From Melaminivora jejuensis (lineage in GTDB: Bacteria > Pseudomonadota > Gammaproteobacteria > Burkholderiales > Burkholderiaceae_C), in the NCBI RefSeq assembly GCF_017811175.1, contig NZ_JACWIJ010000002.1, positions 1,488,001 through 1,552,000 of the forward strand: a DNA stretch of 64,000 bases, in the 5' to 3' direction. Positions 36,060 to 46,031 of this stretch are shown in pieces (the stretch's first letter is position 1; each line of letters starts with the position of its first letter). Position numbers and translations under genes: made by a program. The notes below the pieces were generated by a model that was not told the DNA's origin, made no database searches, and was given only the letters and a program-made list of their open reading frames with translations.

Positions 36060-38888
36060 TCACAGCGTGCGCGCGATTTCCTTGATGTCGAAGAATTCGA
36101 GCTGGTCGCCCTCGCGGATATCGTTGTAGTTCTTCAACTTGATACCGCACTCGAAGCCCTCGCGCACTTCCTTGACGTCGTCCTTCATGCGGCGCAGCGA
36201 CTCGACCTCGCCGGTATAGATGACCACGTTGTCGCGCAGCAGGCGGAAACGCGCGTTGCGATGCACGAAGCCCGAGGTGATGTAGGAGCCGGCCACGGTG
36301 CCGATCTTGGAGGCCACGAACACGGTGCGGATCTCGGCACTGCCGATGACTTCCTCGCGCTGCTCGGGCGCCAGCATCCCGGACATGGCGACTTTCAGCT
36401 CTTCCACTGCGTCATAGATGACGCTGTAGTAGCGCAGATCGACGCCGTGCGACTCGGCGAGCTTCCTCGCGCCAGCGTCGGCGCGCACGTTGAAGCCGAT
36501 GACGATGGCCTTGGAGGCCAGCGCCAGGTTCACGTCGGACTCGCTGATGCCGCCCACGCCGGCATAGACCAGCTGCACCTTGACTTCGTCGGTCGAGAGC
36601 TTGAGCAGCGACTGGCCCAGCGCCTCCTGCGAACCCTGCGCATCGGCCTTGATGATGATGGGCAGCTGCTGCACCTCGCCGGCCTGCATGTCGGCGAACA
36701 TGTTCTCCAGCTTGGCGGCTTGCTGGCGGGCCAGCTTGGTGTTGCGGAACTTGCCGGCGCGATAGGTCGCGATCTCGCGGGCGCGGCGCTCGTCGGACAG
36801 CACCATGAATTCGTCGCCGGCCTGCGGCACTTCCGTGAGGCCCTGGATTTCCACCGGGATGGAGGGGCCGGCCTCCCTGGTGGTGCGGCCATCCTCGTCG
36901 GTCATGGCGCGCACTCGGCCATAGGTCTGGCCGGCCAGCACGATGTCGCCAACCTTGAGCGTGCCCGACTGCACCAGCACCGTGGCCACGGGGCCTCGGC
37001 CCTTGTCCAGTTGCGCCTCGATGACCAGGCCCTTGGCCATGGCTTCCACCGGAGCCTTGAGCTCCAGCACCTCGGCCTGCAAGAGCACCTGCTCCAGCAG
37101 TTCGTCGATGCCCAGGCCGGTCTTGGACGACACGGCCACGAAGGGCGAGTCGCCGCCGTACTCCTCGGGCACAACCTCCTCGGCCACCAGCTCCTGCTTG
37201 ACCTTTTCCGGGTTGGCCTCGTGCTTGTCCGACTTGGTGATGGCCACGACGATGGGCACCCCAGCCGCCTTGGCGTGCTTGATGGCCTCGCGCGTCTGCG
37301 GCATCACGCCGTCGTCGGCAGCGCACACCAGGATGACGATGTCGGTGGCTTGCGCCCCACGGGCGCGCATCGCCGTGAAGGCCTCGTGGCCGGGCGTGTC
37401 CAGGAAGGTGACGATGCCGCGCGGCGTCTCGACGTGGTAGGCGCCGATGTGCTGCGTGATGCCGCCCGCCTCGCCCACCGCCACCTTGGAGCGGCGGATG
37501 TAGTCCAGCAGCGAGGTCTTGCCGTGATCGACGTGGCCCATGACGGTGACCACTGGAGCGCGCGGCAGCGCTTCGGCCTGCTGGCCGGACATTTCCTCGT
37601 CGGTGAAGGCTTCCGGGTCGTCCAGCGCCGCCACTTTGGCGGTGTGGCCCATCTCCTCGACCACAATCATGGCCGTGTCCTGATCCAGCGGCTGGTTGAT
37701 GGTGACCATCTGGCCCATCTTCATCAGCACCTTGATCAGCTCGGAGGCCTTGATGGCCATCTTGTGCGCGAGTTCTGCCACGGTGATGGTCTCGGGCACG
37801 TGGACTTCCAGGGCGCGGAACTCGGCGGGCGCCTGGGCCTGCTGGCGCTCGTCGCCCCGCTCGCCCCGGCGGCCACGCGGCCCGCCACGCCAGCTGTTGC
37901 GCCCGACGCCGCCGCTGCTGTCGCCGCGCGTCTTGATCTCCTTCTTCTTGGCGGCGTCGCCGGCCCAGCTGGACGACAGCTTGGCCGACTTGACCTCCTT
38001 GCCGGCACCGGCAGCGGCGCCCGTGCGTGCGCCTGCGGCTCCACCGGCAGGCTTGTGCAGCGTGCCCTTTTTGGCGTCGGCGCCGCCTGCCGCCGTCTTG
38101 GCGGCAGCGGCGGCAGGCTTGGGCTCTTCGGGCTTCTTGGCCACCAGCACCTTGCGCGGCGCGGCCATCATGGCGCGGATCGCCTCGGCCTCGGCCAGCG
38201 CCTTGCGGCGGCGATCCTCAAGATCAGCGGCGCGGGCAGCCTCTTCGGCGGCGCGCGCCTGCGATTCGGCCTCGGCCTTGGCGCGGGCCTCGGCCTGCGC
38301 GGCAGCGCGGGCCTCAGCCTCGGCCTGGGCCTCGCGGCGCGCCTCCTCGCGCTCGGCGCTTTCCTGAGCCTTCTTCTCGGCCTGCTGGGCGGCGTAGGCG
38401 GCGGCACGCTCCTCGGCCTCGCGCTCGCGCTGTTCACGGCGCTCGCGCTCGGCGCGCTCCTCGGCCAAGGCACGCTCCTGACGCTGGATCAGCTCGGCCT
38501 GGCGCCCGGCCTCTTCGGCGCGGCGGGCCAGTTCCTGATCCTCGGCGGAAGGCGCCGGCGCCGGGGCGGCAGGCGCCTCGGCCGGGTCATCGCGGCGGAT
38601 GAAAGTGCGCTTCTTGCGCACTTCGACCTGGATGGTGCGGGCACGGCCCGAGGCATCCGCCTGCTTGATCTCGCTGGTGGATTTCTTGGTCAGCGTGATT
38701 TTCTTGCGGTCTGCGCCCGCCGTTCCATGGGCCGCCTGCAAGTGCGCCAGCAAGGCCTGCTTGTCACCCTCAGTCAGCACATCGGCGGCGGACTTCTTGC
38801 TCACGCCGGCAGACTTGAGCTGGGCCAGCAGGGTTTCAGGCGATTTTTTGAGTTCGGAGGCGAACTCCGCGACAGTGTTGTTCGACAT
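36060..38888 (-). CDS. infB: Translation initiation factor IF-2
   Basis: This 942-aa GTPase places initiator tRNA on the ribosome. It has an N-terminal IF2N helix-turn segment ([13 protein letters not shown]), a long charged Ala/Glu/Arg coiled-coil region (about 150-250), a basic linker, and the GTPase domain with [25 protein letters not shown] and NKXD-like [10 protein letters not shown]. Domains III and IV end KEIARTL. The start MSNNTVAEF is clear. It is in the rimP-nusA-infB-rbfA-truB operon. Confidence 0.97.
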   Translation of the reverse strand: MSNNTVAEFASELKKSPETLLAQLKSAGVSKKSAADVLTEGDKQALLAHLQAAHGTAGADRKKITLTKKSTSEIKQADASGRARTIQVEVRKKRTFIRRDDPAEAPAAPAPAPSAEDQELARRAEEAGRQAELIQRQERALAEERAERERREQREREAEERAAAYAAQQAEKKAQESAEREEARREAQAEAEARAAAQAEARAKAEAESQARAAEEAARAADLEDRRRKALAEAEAIRAMMAAPRKVLVAKKPEEPKPAAAAAKTAAGGADAKKGTLHKPAGGAAGARTGAAAGAGKEVKSAKLSSSWAGDAAKKKEIKTRGDSSGGVGRNSWRGGPRGRRGERGDERQQAQAPAEFRALEVHVPETITVAELAHKMAIKASELIKVLMKMGQMVTINQPLDQDTAMIVVEEMGHTAKVAALDDPEAFTDEEMSGQQAEALPRAPVVTVMGHVDHGKTSLLDYIRRSKVAVGEAGGITQHIGAYHVETPRGIVTFLDTPGHEAFTAMRARGAQATDIVILVCAADDGVMPQTREAIKHAKAAGVPIVVAITKSDKHEANPEKVKQELVAEEVVPEEYGGDSPFVAVSSKTGLGIDELLEQVLLQAEVLELKAPVEAMAKGLVIEAQLDKGRGPVATVLVQSGTLKVGDIVLAGQTYGRVRAMTDEDGRTTREAGPSIPVEIQGLTEVPQAGDEFMVLSDERRAREIATYRAGKFRNTKLARQQAAKLENMFADMQAGEVQQLPIIIKADAQGSQEALGQSLLKLSTDEVKVQLVYAGVGGISESDVNLALASKAIVIGFNVRADAGARKLAESHGVDLRYYSVIYDAVEELKVAMSGMLAPEQREEVIGSAEIRTVFVASKIGTVAGSYITSGFVHRNARFRLLRDNVVIYTGEVESLRRMKDDVKEVREGFECGIKLKNYNDIREGDQLEFFDIKEIARTL

Positions 38889-38912
38889 ATGCGTTTCGAT
38901 CTCCCCTGACCT

Positions 38913-40400
38913 TTATTCCTGCCCCGCAGCAAACCAGTGCTCGCGCGCCTTCAATATCAGCGCCTTGGCCTCGTCCTCGGTCTGACCGGTCAGCTCGGTC
39001 AGCTCGTCGATGGCCAGGTCTGCCAGGTCGTCCCGTGTGTTGACTCCGCCGGCGGCCAGCTTCTCGATCAGCTCGGGCGTCAGGCCTTCCAGCTCGCGCA
39101 AGTCCTGGGACACTCGGCCCACGGTTTCCTCGCGAGCGATTTCCATGGTCAGCAGCGCGCCCTTGGCACGGGCGCGCAGCTCGTTCACGGTGTCCTCGTC
39201 GAAGCTCTCGATCTCCAGCATTTCCGACAGCGGCACATAGGCCACCTCTTCCAGGCTCTCGAAGCCTTCGGCAATCAGGATGTCGGCGATTTCCTCGTCC
39301 ACATCCAGCTTTTCCATGAACAGCTGGCGCAGCGTGCTGGACTCCTCGGCCTGCTTCTGCGCGCTCTCCGCTGCATCCATGATGTTGATCTTCCAGCCCG
39401 TGAGGTCGGACGCCAGGCGCACGTTCTGCCCGCCTCGGCCAATGGCAATCGCCAGATTTTCCTCATCGACCACCACGTCCATGGCGTGCTTTTCCTCATC
39501 GACCACGATGGACTGCACGTTGGCCGGCGCCAGCGCGCCGATTACGAACTGGGCCGGATCATCCGACCACAGCACGATGTCCACGCGCTCGCCGGCCAGC
39601 TCGTTGGTCACGGCATTCACGCGCGTGCCGCGCACGCCGACGCAGGTGCCGATGGGATCGACGCGCTTGTCGTGGCTGAGCACGGCAATCTTGGCGCGGC
39701 TGCCCGCGTCGCGCGCGCAGCTCTTGATCTCCAGCAGGCCCTGCTCGATCTCAGGCACCTCGTTGCGAAACAGCTCCATCATGAATTCAGGCGCCGAGCG
39801 CGACAAGATGATGGGCGCGCCGCGCAGCGTCAAGTCCACGTCCATGATCATGGCGCGCACGCGGTCGCCGTTGCGCAGGTTTTCCTTGGGGATCATCTCG
39901 CCGCGGCGCAGGCGGCCTTCGACGCGGCCACTCTCGACGATGATGTCGCCCTTGTCCATGCGCTTGACAGTGCCGGTGAAGATTTTTTCGCCCCGGCTCA
40001 TGAAATCGTTCAGCAGCATCTCGCGCTCGGCGTCGCGGATCTTCTGCAAGATGACCTGCTTGGCCGCCATGGCACCGATGCGCCCGATGGGCACGGACTC
40101 GACCTGCTCCTCGATGTATTCGCCCACCTCGATGCCTTCGGCACGCTCCTGCGCGTCCATCAGCAGCTCTTCGGCGTCGGGATTCTGCAACCCGGCGTCA
40201 TCGGGCACCACCAGCCAGCGGCGGAAGGTTTCGTACTCGCCGCTGTCGCGGTCGATGGCCACCCGGATATCCACCTCGCCCTGGTAGAGCTTCTTGGTGG
40301 CCTGCGCCAGCGCGGCCTCGACAGCGCCCAGCACCACATCGCGCTCGACGTTCTTCTCGCGCGAAATGGCATCCACCAACATCAACAATTCGCGGTTCAT
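38913..40400 (-). CDS. nusA: Transcription termination/antitermination factor NusA
   Basis: This 495-aa RNA polymerase-binding protein controls pausing, termination and antitermination. The N-terminal domain ([19 protein letters not shown]), an S1 domain ([19 protein letters not shown]), two KH domains with the [10 protein letters not shown] and [10 protein letters not shown] loops, and two acidic C-terminal repeats ([20 protein letters not shown]) are in order. The C-terminal repeats are those that bind the alpha subunit in proteobacteria. Confidence 0.97.
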   Translation of the reverse strand: MNRELLMLVDAISREKNVERDVVLGAVEAALAQATKKLYQGEVDIRVAIDRDSGEYETFRRWLVVPDDAGLQNPDAEELLMDAQERAEGIEVGEYIEEQVESVPIGRIGAMAAKQVILQKIRDAEREMLLNDFMSRGEKIFTGTVKRMDKGDIIVESGRVEGRLRRGEMIPKENLRNGDRVRAMIMDVDLTLRGAPIILSRSAPEFMMELFRNEVPEIEQGLLEIKSCARDAGSRAKIAVLSHDKRVDPIGTCVGVRGTRVNAVTNELAGERVDIVLWSDDPAQFVIGALAPANVQSIVVDEEKHAMDVVVDEENLAIAIGRGGQNVRLASDLTGWKINIMDAAESAQKQAEESSTLRQLFMEKLDVDEEIADILIAEGFESLEEVAYVPLSEMLEIESFDEDTVNELRARAKGALLTMEIAREETVGRVSQDLRELEGLTPELIEKLAAGGVNTRDDLADLAIDELTELTGQTEDEAKALILKAREHWFAAGQE

Positions 40401-40489
40401 AAAGGCGACTCTCCTGTTTCTCTTTCCCTGCGAGCACGCGCTGGCTGTACGCCCATGGCGGTAGCCCGAATCCTTTTTGGCAAGACCGG

Positions 40490-41079
40490 TCAGTCCGCGC
40501 CTGGCGTGCCCCTGGCCCCCGGCCCTTGAAATTCACGATGGGAGCCAGCCTGGCCTCGCGCAGCTCATCGAGCGCGAAGCCCATGACCTGCAGCGGCACC
40601 GGAGCACGTTTGCTGCTGACGCGCTGGCCAGGCTTGGGAGGTGGCGCATCGCTCCAGACGATCTGCCAGCCACCGTCTGCGGCGCGCTCCAGCGCACCAC
40701 GAAATTTCTTGCGATTGGCCGCCACCGCCCCGCCCGCCGCCGCGCCTATGGGCTGTTTGAGTGTCAGATCGACCACCTCGCCCTGGAAACGGATGAAGTC
40801 CTGCTCATGGCGCAGTAGCCGGTCGATACCAGGCGAGGAGACTTCAAGGCGCTGGTAGTCGATCCCATCGACCTCCAGGGCAAACTGCAATTGCCGCGTG
40901 ACCTTTTCGCAATCCTCGACGGTGATGAACTGTTCGGGTGCAGGCGTCTCGCCGTCCTGGGGCGCCGTCCAGGGCATATCGATGGTGATGCGCAGCAAGC
41001 CTCCTGCGGAGCGCTCGATCTCCACCAGGTCATAACCCAGCCCGGCAACGGTCTGTTCAACGATTTGCTGCAATGCCAC
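40490..41079 (-). CDS. rimP: Ribosome maturation factor RimP, frame broken near the C-terminus
   Basis: RimP assists 30S assembly and precedes nusA in most proteobacteria. [46 protein letters not shown] and the C-terminal SH3-like domain are present. The start is GTG ([11 protein letters not shown]). As sequenced, the frame runs on over nusA for 200 bp. One extra base in the C4 or C5 run at 40509-40520 places a stop at 40490 with the ending [14 protein letters not shown]. The span of 590 bases plus one equals 197 codons. Confidence 0.9.
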
Positions 41080-41152
41080 GTGTATGCGCTCTGTCCGGTT
41101 CCAGTCAATCAGGCCGCGCCGGCTTTTTTGCCGGGGCCAAAAAACAAACGCC

Positions 41153-41180
41153 AAAAAAAAAGGGCGGTGAATACCCGCCC
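41153..41180 (-). terminator. Intrinsic terminator after the thioredoxin-like gene
   Basis: On the minus strand GGGCGG-gtattca-CCGCCC is followed by nine T. It would stop transcripts coming from the thioredoxin-like gene and so separates it from the rimP-nusA operon 74 bp further on. Confidence 0.85.
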
Positions 41181-41300
41181 ATTTGGTCGTGAAGCCGGCA
41201 TTGTAGCCCGGAATCTGGCGCAATGCAAAGGCCGGCGGCATGTATCTTGCATGGCCGGCCCGGATCCAGATGCCGGCTTTGGCAGGCCGGCTTCCAGCGT

Positions 41301-41681
41301 TCAGCGGCTTTCCAGCACCCGCTCCAGCAGGGCCTGCGCTTGTGCATCGTGGCGGCTGCCGCCGGCATCGGCCTGCAGGCTGTCGATCAGCCGGCCCAGC
41401 ACGCCGGCCTGGGGCAGGACGGGGCCGAAAAACCGCGCCCGCCCGCCTCCGGCCACCAGGATGGTGGGGAAGGTCTCCACATCCAGATCGCCGACGATCT
41501 CCTCCTCGTCCTCCACATCCACCCACGCCATGCGCAACTGCGGGCGCTCGTGCGCCAGGGCATCGAACGTGGCGCGGAATTCGCGGCAGACGCCGCACCA
41601 CTGGGCGCAGAAGCACACGACCCACCAGGCCTGCCCGTCGAGGCTGTGCAGTGCCGATCCAGCCTGATCATCCATGCTCAT
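41301..41681 (-). CDS. Thioredoxin family protein
   Basis: This 126-aa thioredoxin-fold protein has the active site CAQWCGVCREF (CGVC in place of CGPC) and the cis-Pro in ETFPTILVAGG. There is no signal peptide, so it acts in the cytoplasm. The altered dipeptide between the cysteines should shift its redox potential relative to TrxA. It is monocistronic: a tnpB element lies just upstream, 20 bp from its start, and may have replaced its native promoter. Confidence 0.85.
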   Translation of the reverse strand: MSMDDQAGSALHSLDGQAWWVVCFCAQWCGVCREFRATFDALAHERPQLRMAWVDVEDEEEIVGDLDVETFPTILVAGGGRARFFGPVLPQAGVLGRLIDSLQADAGGSRHDAQAQALLERVLESR

Positions 41682-41700
41682 CGAAAATTCTCGTGCGTCC

Positions 41701-41860
41701 TTGACATCCTCCCCCGCCTAAAGGCGTGGGATTCCTACCGCGCTCATTGCAGGCGCAACGCCTGAACCAATCGCCTCGGCGGGTTCCTGCTTCACCGAGG
41801 CTGCACGCTTGGCCCTTGCGGGCCTTGCACGGCTGACGTCCTCTCCACAGGCTGCTACGC
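41701..41860 (-). ncRNA. Predicted omega RNA (reRNA) of the tnpB element
   Basis: In characterised elements the guide RNA for TnpB overlaps the 3' end of tnpB and runs to the right end, with the guide taken from flanking DNA. The conserved right-end hairpin is present and the tnpB 3' end is GC-rich and foldable. Here the guide would begin with the bases beyond 41701, toward the thioredoxin-like gene (GGACGCACGAGAATTTTC). The 5' limit is a guess. Confidence 0.4.
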
Positions 41861-42992
41861 GGTGTCCCCGCGCCAGTATGTTGATCGCGCCGATGTGATC
41901 GGCGTTGCCTTCGCACCCGCATTCGATGCACCTGAACACGGCCTGCGCCCTGCGGTTGTCCGCGCTCACGCAGCCGCACTCGGGGCAGGTTCTGCTGGTG
42001 TTGTGCGGCGGCACGGCAATCAGCATTCCCCCAGTCCAGGCCAGCTTGTATTCCAACTGGCGACGGAACTCGTACCAGCCCTGGTCGAGGATGCTTTTGT
42101 TCAGGCCGCTTTTGGCACGCACGTTGTTGCCCGGCTGCTCGGCGCTGCCCTTGGCTGACTTGGACATGCTCCTCACCTGCAAGTCCTCAATGACGACCAT
42201 CGCGTGGTTTTGGCTGATGGCTGTCGTGGCCTTGTGCAGGTAGTCGCGCCGGGCGTTGCCGATGCGGCAATGGATGCGCTGGACGCGGGCCTTGGCCTTT
42301 TTCCAGTTGCTGCTGAATTTTTGCTTGCGGCTCATGGCCCGCTGGTATCTACGCAAGCGGGCTTCGTGTTTCTTGAAACAGGCCAGCGGCTCCAGATAGG
42401 AGCCGTCGCTGAAGGTGGCGAAGCGGGCCACCCCTACGTCTATGCCGATAGCGCTGCTGGCTTGTGGGATGGGTTGTTCGACTTCCCGCTCGGTCTGGAT
42501 GCTGACGAACCATTTGCCGCAGGACTGGCTCACGGTGATGTTTTTCACCGCGCCTAGCACCTCGCGGCTTTGCCGATAGCGCAGCCGGCTCAGCTTGGGC
42601 AGGAAGATGCGGCTGCTCGCTTGGTCGAGCTTGATCTGCTTGGCGTCGGGGTAGCGAAAGCTGTCCCGCTGACCTTTTTTCTTGAAGCGCGGGAATGCCG
42701 CCCGCTTGGCGAAGAAGTTGCTGTATGCCCGCTCCAAGTCCTTGAGCGTCTGCTGCAGCGGGTGAACAGGCGCATCAGAAAGCCATGTCGTATCCGCACC
42801 GTTGCGCCACTCGGTGAGCAGCTTGCACAGAGTTGCATAGCCGAGCTTCTTCTCGCCCCGCTCATAGCGCTCTTTTTGCAACGCCAGCGCCTTGTTGAAC
42901 ACGAAGCGGCACGAGCCAGCAAAACGCACCATCTGGCGTGCTTGCTGGCCGTCTGGGCGCAGTTCATATTTGAAGGCTTGCAGGCGTTGCAT
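41718..42992 (-). CDS. tnpB: RNA-guided endonuclease TnpB
   Basis: This 424-aa nuclease has an N-terminal OrfB helix-turn-helix region (LRPDGQQARQMVRFAGSCR) and a split RuvC domain with Asp185 (IGIDVGVARF), Glu269 (VVIEDLQVRSM) and Asp365 (GNADHIGAINI). The zinc finger CPECGC...CIECGC lies between the last two. All catalytic residues are intact, so it is probably an active, ancestor-like relative of Cas12. TnpB cuts DNA at sites copied by its guide RNA and so helps retain the element. The length is typical. Confidence 0.93.
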   Translation of the reverse strand: MQRLQAFKYELRPDGQQARQMVRFAGSCRFVFNKALALQKERYERGEKKLGYATLCKLLTEWRNGADTTWLSDAPVHPLQQTLKDLERAYSNFFAKRAAFPRFKKKGQRDSFRYPDAKQIKLDQASSRIFLPKLSRLRYRQSREVLGAVKNITVSQSCGKWFVSIQTEREVEQPIPQASSAIGIDVGVARFATFSDGSYLEPLACFKKHEARLRRYQRAMSRKQKFSSNWKKAKARVQRIHCRIGNARRDYLHKATTAISQNHAMVVIEDLQVRSMSKSAKGSAEQPGNNVRAKSGLNKSILDQGWYEFRRQLEYKLAWTGGMLIAVPPHNTSRTCPECGCVSADNRRAQAVFRCIECGCEGNADHIGAINILARGHRVAACGEDVSRARPARAKRAASVKQEPAEAIGSGVAPAMSAVGIPRL

Positions 42993-43019
42993 GGCTGGCT
43001 AAATCTACAGTTGTTTGAG

Positions 43020-43066
43020 GACGGCTATGCCGTCCGCGCTATCCTTCCCCGGCCTGAACAGCGGGG
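43020..43066. other. Left-end hairpins of the tnpB element
   Basis: GGACGGC-tat-GCCGTCC (43020-43036, 7 bp) and CCCCGGC-ctgaaca-GCGGGG (43047-43066) lie upstream of tnpB. Such subterminal hairpins are recognised by TnpA of the IS200/IS605 family during single-strand transposition. Confidence 0.6.
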
Positions 43067-43082
43067 CTTGCCGCGCACCGGG

Positions 43083-44393
43083 TCAGAAGCCACCGCGCTC
43101 GCGTGCGCGGTGGACGGCGATGGTATCGACTTTGGCCGCCTGGTTGCCCCAGGCATTGCGGATGAAGGACAGCACATCGGCAACTTCGCCATCGCTCAGC
43201 GTCTGCATGAAGGGCGGCATACCAAAGGGCCGGGGGTTGCCAGCCGTGGCCGGGGCATAGCCACCACGCAGCACCACATGCACCAGGTTGGTCGGATCGC
43301 GCAGCAGCACGGCCCGGTTGCCCGCGAGAGGGGGGAAGGCGCCGGGCTGCCCCTCGCCCTGCTGGCCGTGGCAATCCAGGCAGTGGCGCTCGTAGACCTG
43401 CTGCCCGCGCAGCAGCGCAGCAGCCTCGGGCGCCGGCCCGGCAGCGGCTGGCGCCTGGCGTTGCGGCAAAGCCTGCAGATAGGCCACTGCCGCGCGCAGG
43501 TCGGCATCGCTCCAGTGCTGCAGGCTGTGGAAGACCACCTCAGCCATGGGGCCGGAGACACCGGCGCGTGGCGATATGCCAGTACCGAGCAATGCCACTG
43601 CTTCCTCCTCAGGCCAGCCGGCAAGGCCGGCTTCGGCTTCCACGTCCAGCGCAGGCGCATACCAGTTGCGCACCGGAATCAGACCGCCTCCCAGGCTGGC
43701 CTTGGCTATCGAAGCCCCCCAGGCGTTGCGCGGAGTGTGGCAGGCAGCGCAGTGGCCCAGTCCCTGCACCAGGTAGGCGCCGCGATTGCGCTGGGCCGTC
43801 TGCTCCGGGGTGCCAGCCTGTTGCACCAGCGTGTCGGAGCGGCCAGGGCGAAAGAACAAGGCCCGCCACACCGCCAGAGCGGCCTGGGTGCTGAATGGAA
43901 AGCGTAGGGCATGGGGCTCGCGAGCGCTGTCCACCGGCTCCAGACTCTGCAGATAGGCGAAGATGGCATCCGAGTCCTCGCGGGTGACATGCGTGTAGCT
44001 GGGATAGGGAAACGCCGGGTAGAGCAGCCGCCCATCGCGCGAGCGGCCGTTGTGCAGGGCGCGCCAGAATTGGGCTGCTGTCCAGCCGCCCAGGCCGTGC
44101 TGCACATGCGGGGACAAGTTGGGCGCCTGCACCAGGCCAAAAGGCGTCTCAATGGCGCGACCGCCACCGTAGGCCGGGCCACCGCGTGCGGTATGGCAGA
44201 CGGCGCAGTTGCCCACGCGCGCCAGATAGCGGCCACGCGCCAGCACTTCAGGCGTGGCCGGCACGCTCACCTGGTGCGCAGGCAGCGGACTCTCGTCGAG
44301 CCGGTTGAGTACCACCACAGCCAGCGCCAGACCTGCCAGCAGCAGGGCCAGGACGGCCAGCACCTGCAGCCGCCGCCGATGCAGCGCCTTCAT
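43083..44393 (-). CDS. Triheme c-type cytochrome, dehydrogenase electron-acceptor type
   Basis: This 436-aa protein has an N-terminal membrane anchor or signal (LAVLALLLAGLALAVVVL) and three heme c motifs: CAVCH, CAACH and CLDCH, each followed by the usual Met-bearing segment. The three-domain layout is that of cytochrome c subunits of membrane alcohol, gluconate or aldehyde dehydrogenases, which pass electrons from a periplasmic dehydrogenase to ubiquinone. No dehydrogenase large subunit is adjacent. The 3' end lies 11 bp from the tnpB element. The start overlaps the next cytochrome's stop as ATGA. Confidence 0.88.
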   Translation of the reverse strand: MKALHRRRLQVLAVLALLLAGLALAVVVLNRLDESPLPAHQVSVPATPEVLARGRYLARVGNCAVCHTARGGPAYGGGRAIETPFGLVQAPNLSPHVQHGLGGWTAAQFWRALHNGRSRDGRLLYPAFPYPSYTHVTREDSDAIFAYLQSLEPVDSAREPHALRFPFSTQAALAVWRALFFRPGRSDTLVQQAGTPEQTAQRNRGAYLVQGLGHCAACHTPRNAWGASIAKASLGGGLIPVRNWYAPALDVEAEAGLAGWPEEEAVALLGTGISPRAGVSGPMAEVVFHSLQHWSDADLRAAVAYLQALPQRQAPAAAGPAPEAAALLRGQQVYERHCLDCHGQQGEGQPGAFPPLAGNRAVLLRDPTNLVHVVLRGGYAPATAGNPRPFGMPPFMQTLSDGEVADVLSFIRNAWGNQAAKVDTIAVHRARERGGF

Positions 44394-45199
44394 GGCGGCC
44401 CTCCAACTCTGGCCCTGACAGCAGTCCCGAGGCCGGAGCCGGCCTGCAGGCCGCCGCAGCGCAGCGGCAGTTGCTCCGGCAGATGTTCGGCGGGCTCGAT
44501 CCGCGCGGGTGGCGGCTGCACCGCCAGCCATGCCGCGATGGCGCCCACATCCTGGGCACTGAGCCGCCGGGCAATGCTGGCCATGCAATCGGGCTCATGA
44601 GCTCGCCGCTGACCAGTCTGCCAGGCCCCCAACTGGCTGGCGATGTAGTCGCGCGATAGGCCAAGCAGGCCAGGCAGCCAGGGCTGGACGCCCGCCAGCG
44701 TCTCGCCGTGACAGCTGGTGCAGGCCGGAATGTCACGCTGGGCGTCGCCCCGACGCACCAGCTGCTGGCCCCGTTCGAGCAGGGCTTGTGGCACCGGTGC
44801 TGCCGGCGCTGGTGCATAGGGCAATTGCAGGCCGGCGAAATGCCGGGCGATGTCCTGCAAATAGTCGTCCGTCAGGTGCTCCAGCAGCCAGGACATCTGC
44901 GGGTAGCTGCGCCGGCCATCGCGGAAATTGAGCAACTGGTTGTACAGATAGCCGGTCGGCTTGCCGGCAATGCGCGGAAAGTAGCCACCCGGCGTTGCCC
45001 GGCCCTGCTCGCCGTGGCAGGCCGTGCAGGCCAGCACCCGCTCGCCCATGCCGGGCGCAGCCTCGGCAGCTTGCACGGCAGCGCACACCCGGGTCGGCGC
45101 TGTGCCCAGCACCGAGGCCAGGGCCACCGCCAGGGCGCCCGACAGCAGCCTCGCCGACAGCCGCCAGCGCCTGCCCTGCGCACCGTGGCCGTCAGCCAC
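44390..45199 (-). CDS. Diheme c-type cytochrome (cytochrome c4-like)
   Basis: The 269-aa protein has an N-terminal signal ([23 protein letters not shown]) and two heme motifs, CTACH and CTSCH, in two related domains: [20 protein letters not shown] and [16 protein letters not shown]. The YFPRIAGKP and [10 protein letters not shown] segments are typical of cytochrome c4-like proteins. The start is probably a GTG that overlaps the stop of the SDR (CGTGGCTGA). It should work with the triheme cytochrome in one electron chain. Confidence 0.85.
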   Translation of the reverse strand: MADGHGAQGRRWRLSARLLSGALAVALASVLGTAPTRVCAAVQAAEAAPGMGERVLACTACHGEQGRATPGGYFPRIAGKPTGYLYNQLLNFRDGRRSYPQMSWLLEHLTDDYLQDIARHFAGLQLPYAPAPAAPVPQALLERGQQLVRRGDAQRDIPACTSCHGETLAGVQPWLPGLLGLSRDYIASQLGAWQTGQRRAHEPDCMASIARRLSAQDVGAIAAWLAVQPPPARIEPAEHLPEQLPLRCGGLQAGSGLGTAVRARVGGPP

Positions 45200-45974
45200 G
45201 TCCGACGAATGGCATCTTGGTCGCCATGACGGTGTGAAACAGCACGTTGGCCGACAGGGGCAGATTGGCCATGTACAGCACTGACTGGCCAACGATGTCC
45301 ACATCCATCATGGGCTCGGAGGCGATGGCGCCGCTGGCCTGCAGCACGCCCTGGGTCATGCGTTCGGCCAGCTCGGTGCGGGCGTTGCCGACATCGATCT
45401 GCCCGACAGCGATGTCCCAGTTGCGCCCATCGAGCGCCGCCGTCTTGGTCAAGCCCATGACAGCGTGCTTGGTGGCGGTATAGGCGACGGACTGCGGGCG
45501 CGGCGTGTGCGCCGAGATCGAGCCGTTGTTGATGATGCGCCCGCCGCGCGGCGACTGCGCCTTCATGACGCGAAAGGCATTCTGGATGCAATAGAACATG
45601 CCGTTGAGATTGACATCGACAACGGCCTTCCAGTGCTCGACGGCCAGCTCCTCCAGCGGCACGGCGGGAGCGCCCATGCCGGCGTTATTGAACAGCACAT
45701 CCAGCCGGCCAAAGTGCTGCACGGTCTGGTCGAACGCAGCACGCACGGCGGCTGGATCGGTCACATCGGCAGGCACTGCCAAGGCGCGCGCGCCGGCAGC
45801 GCCAGCATCACGCACCACGTCATGCAGGAGCGGCGCTCGCCGCCCAAGCAGAGCCACGCTCCAGCCATCGGCGAGCAAGGCCAGGGCCGCAGCGCGACCT
45901 ATGCCGGTGCCTGCACCGGTGACCAGCGCAACACGCGCCGGTTTGTCCGTACTGGACATGTCTTTCTTTTCCAT
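45192..45974 (-). CDS. SDR family oxidoreductase
   Basis: This 260-aa classical SDR has cofactor motif [20 protein letters not shown] ([10 protein letters not shown]), catalytic Ser in [11 protein letters not shown] and [10 protein letters not shown]. It is translated with the two cytochromes downstream (overlapping stop/start), so the three form an operon. A likely scheme is alcohol or hydroxy-acid oxidation with electrons reaching the cytochromes through another enzyme, but no substrate is evident. Confidence 0.87.
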   Translation of the reverse strand: MEKKDMSSTDKPARVALVTGAGTGIGRAAALALLADGWSVALLGRRAPLLHDVVRDAGAAGARALAVPADVTDPAAVRAAFDQTVQHFGRLDVLFNNAGMGAPAVPLEELAVEHWKAVVDVNLNGMFYCIQNAFRVMKAQSPRGGRIINNGSISAHTPRPQSVAYTATKHAVMGLTKTAALDGRNWDIAVGQIDVGNARTELAERMTQGVLQASGAIASEPMMDVDIVGQSVLYMANLPLSANVLFHTVMATKMPFVGRG

Positions 45975-45986
45975 GACTTATTCAGC

Positions 45987-46010
45987 AAAAAAAGGGCCGC
46001 CAGCGGCGGC
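45987..46010 (-). terminator. Intrinsic terminator of rnr
   Basis: On the minus strand GCCGCC-gct-GGCGGC is followed by CCTTTTTTT. It lies 22 bp past the corrected rnr stop and before the SDR start. Confidence 0.82.
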
Positions 46011-46031
46011 TTCAGCGCATGCTCACGAGCT

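Larger units (their letters stand above)
41701..43071 (-). mobile_element. Solo tnpB insertion element of the IS200/IS605 superfamily (IS1341-like)
   Basis: An intact tnpB is flanked by subterminal hairpins and there is no tnpA. In tnpB sense the right end is CCCACGCCTTTAGGCGGGGG, then AGGATGTCAA (plus strand 41701-41730). The left end has CCCCGCTG...GGCCGGGG and GGACGGCATAGCCGTCC (43020-43066). No terminal inverted repeats or target duplication are expected in this family. The exact ends are estimated from the hairpins. It lies between the thioredoxin-like gene and the cytochrome gene. Without tnpA it needs a transposase in trans to move. Confidence 0.8.

Noticed and set aside
45899..46031. 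C-terminal tail of rnr in the uncorrected frame
   Set aside because: The residues after HITELGG (Ser/Arg/Ala-rich) do not match RNase R, while the neighbouring frame gives the S1 domain continuation.
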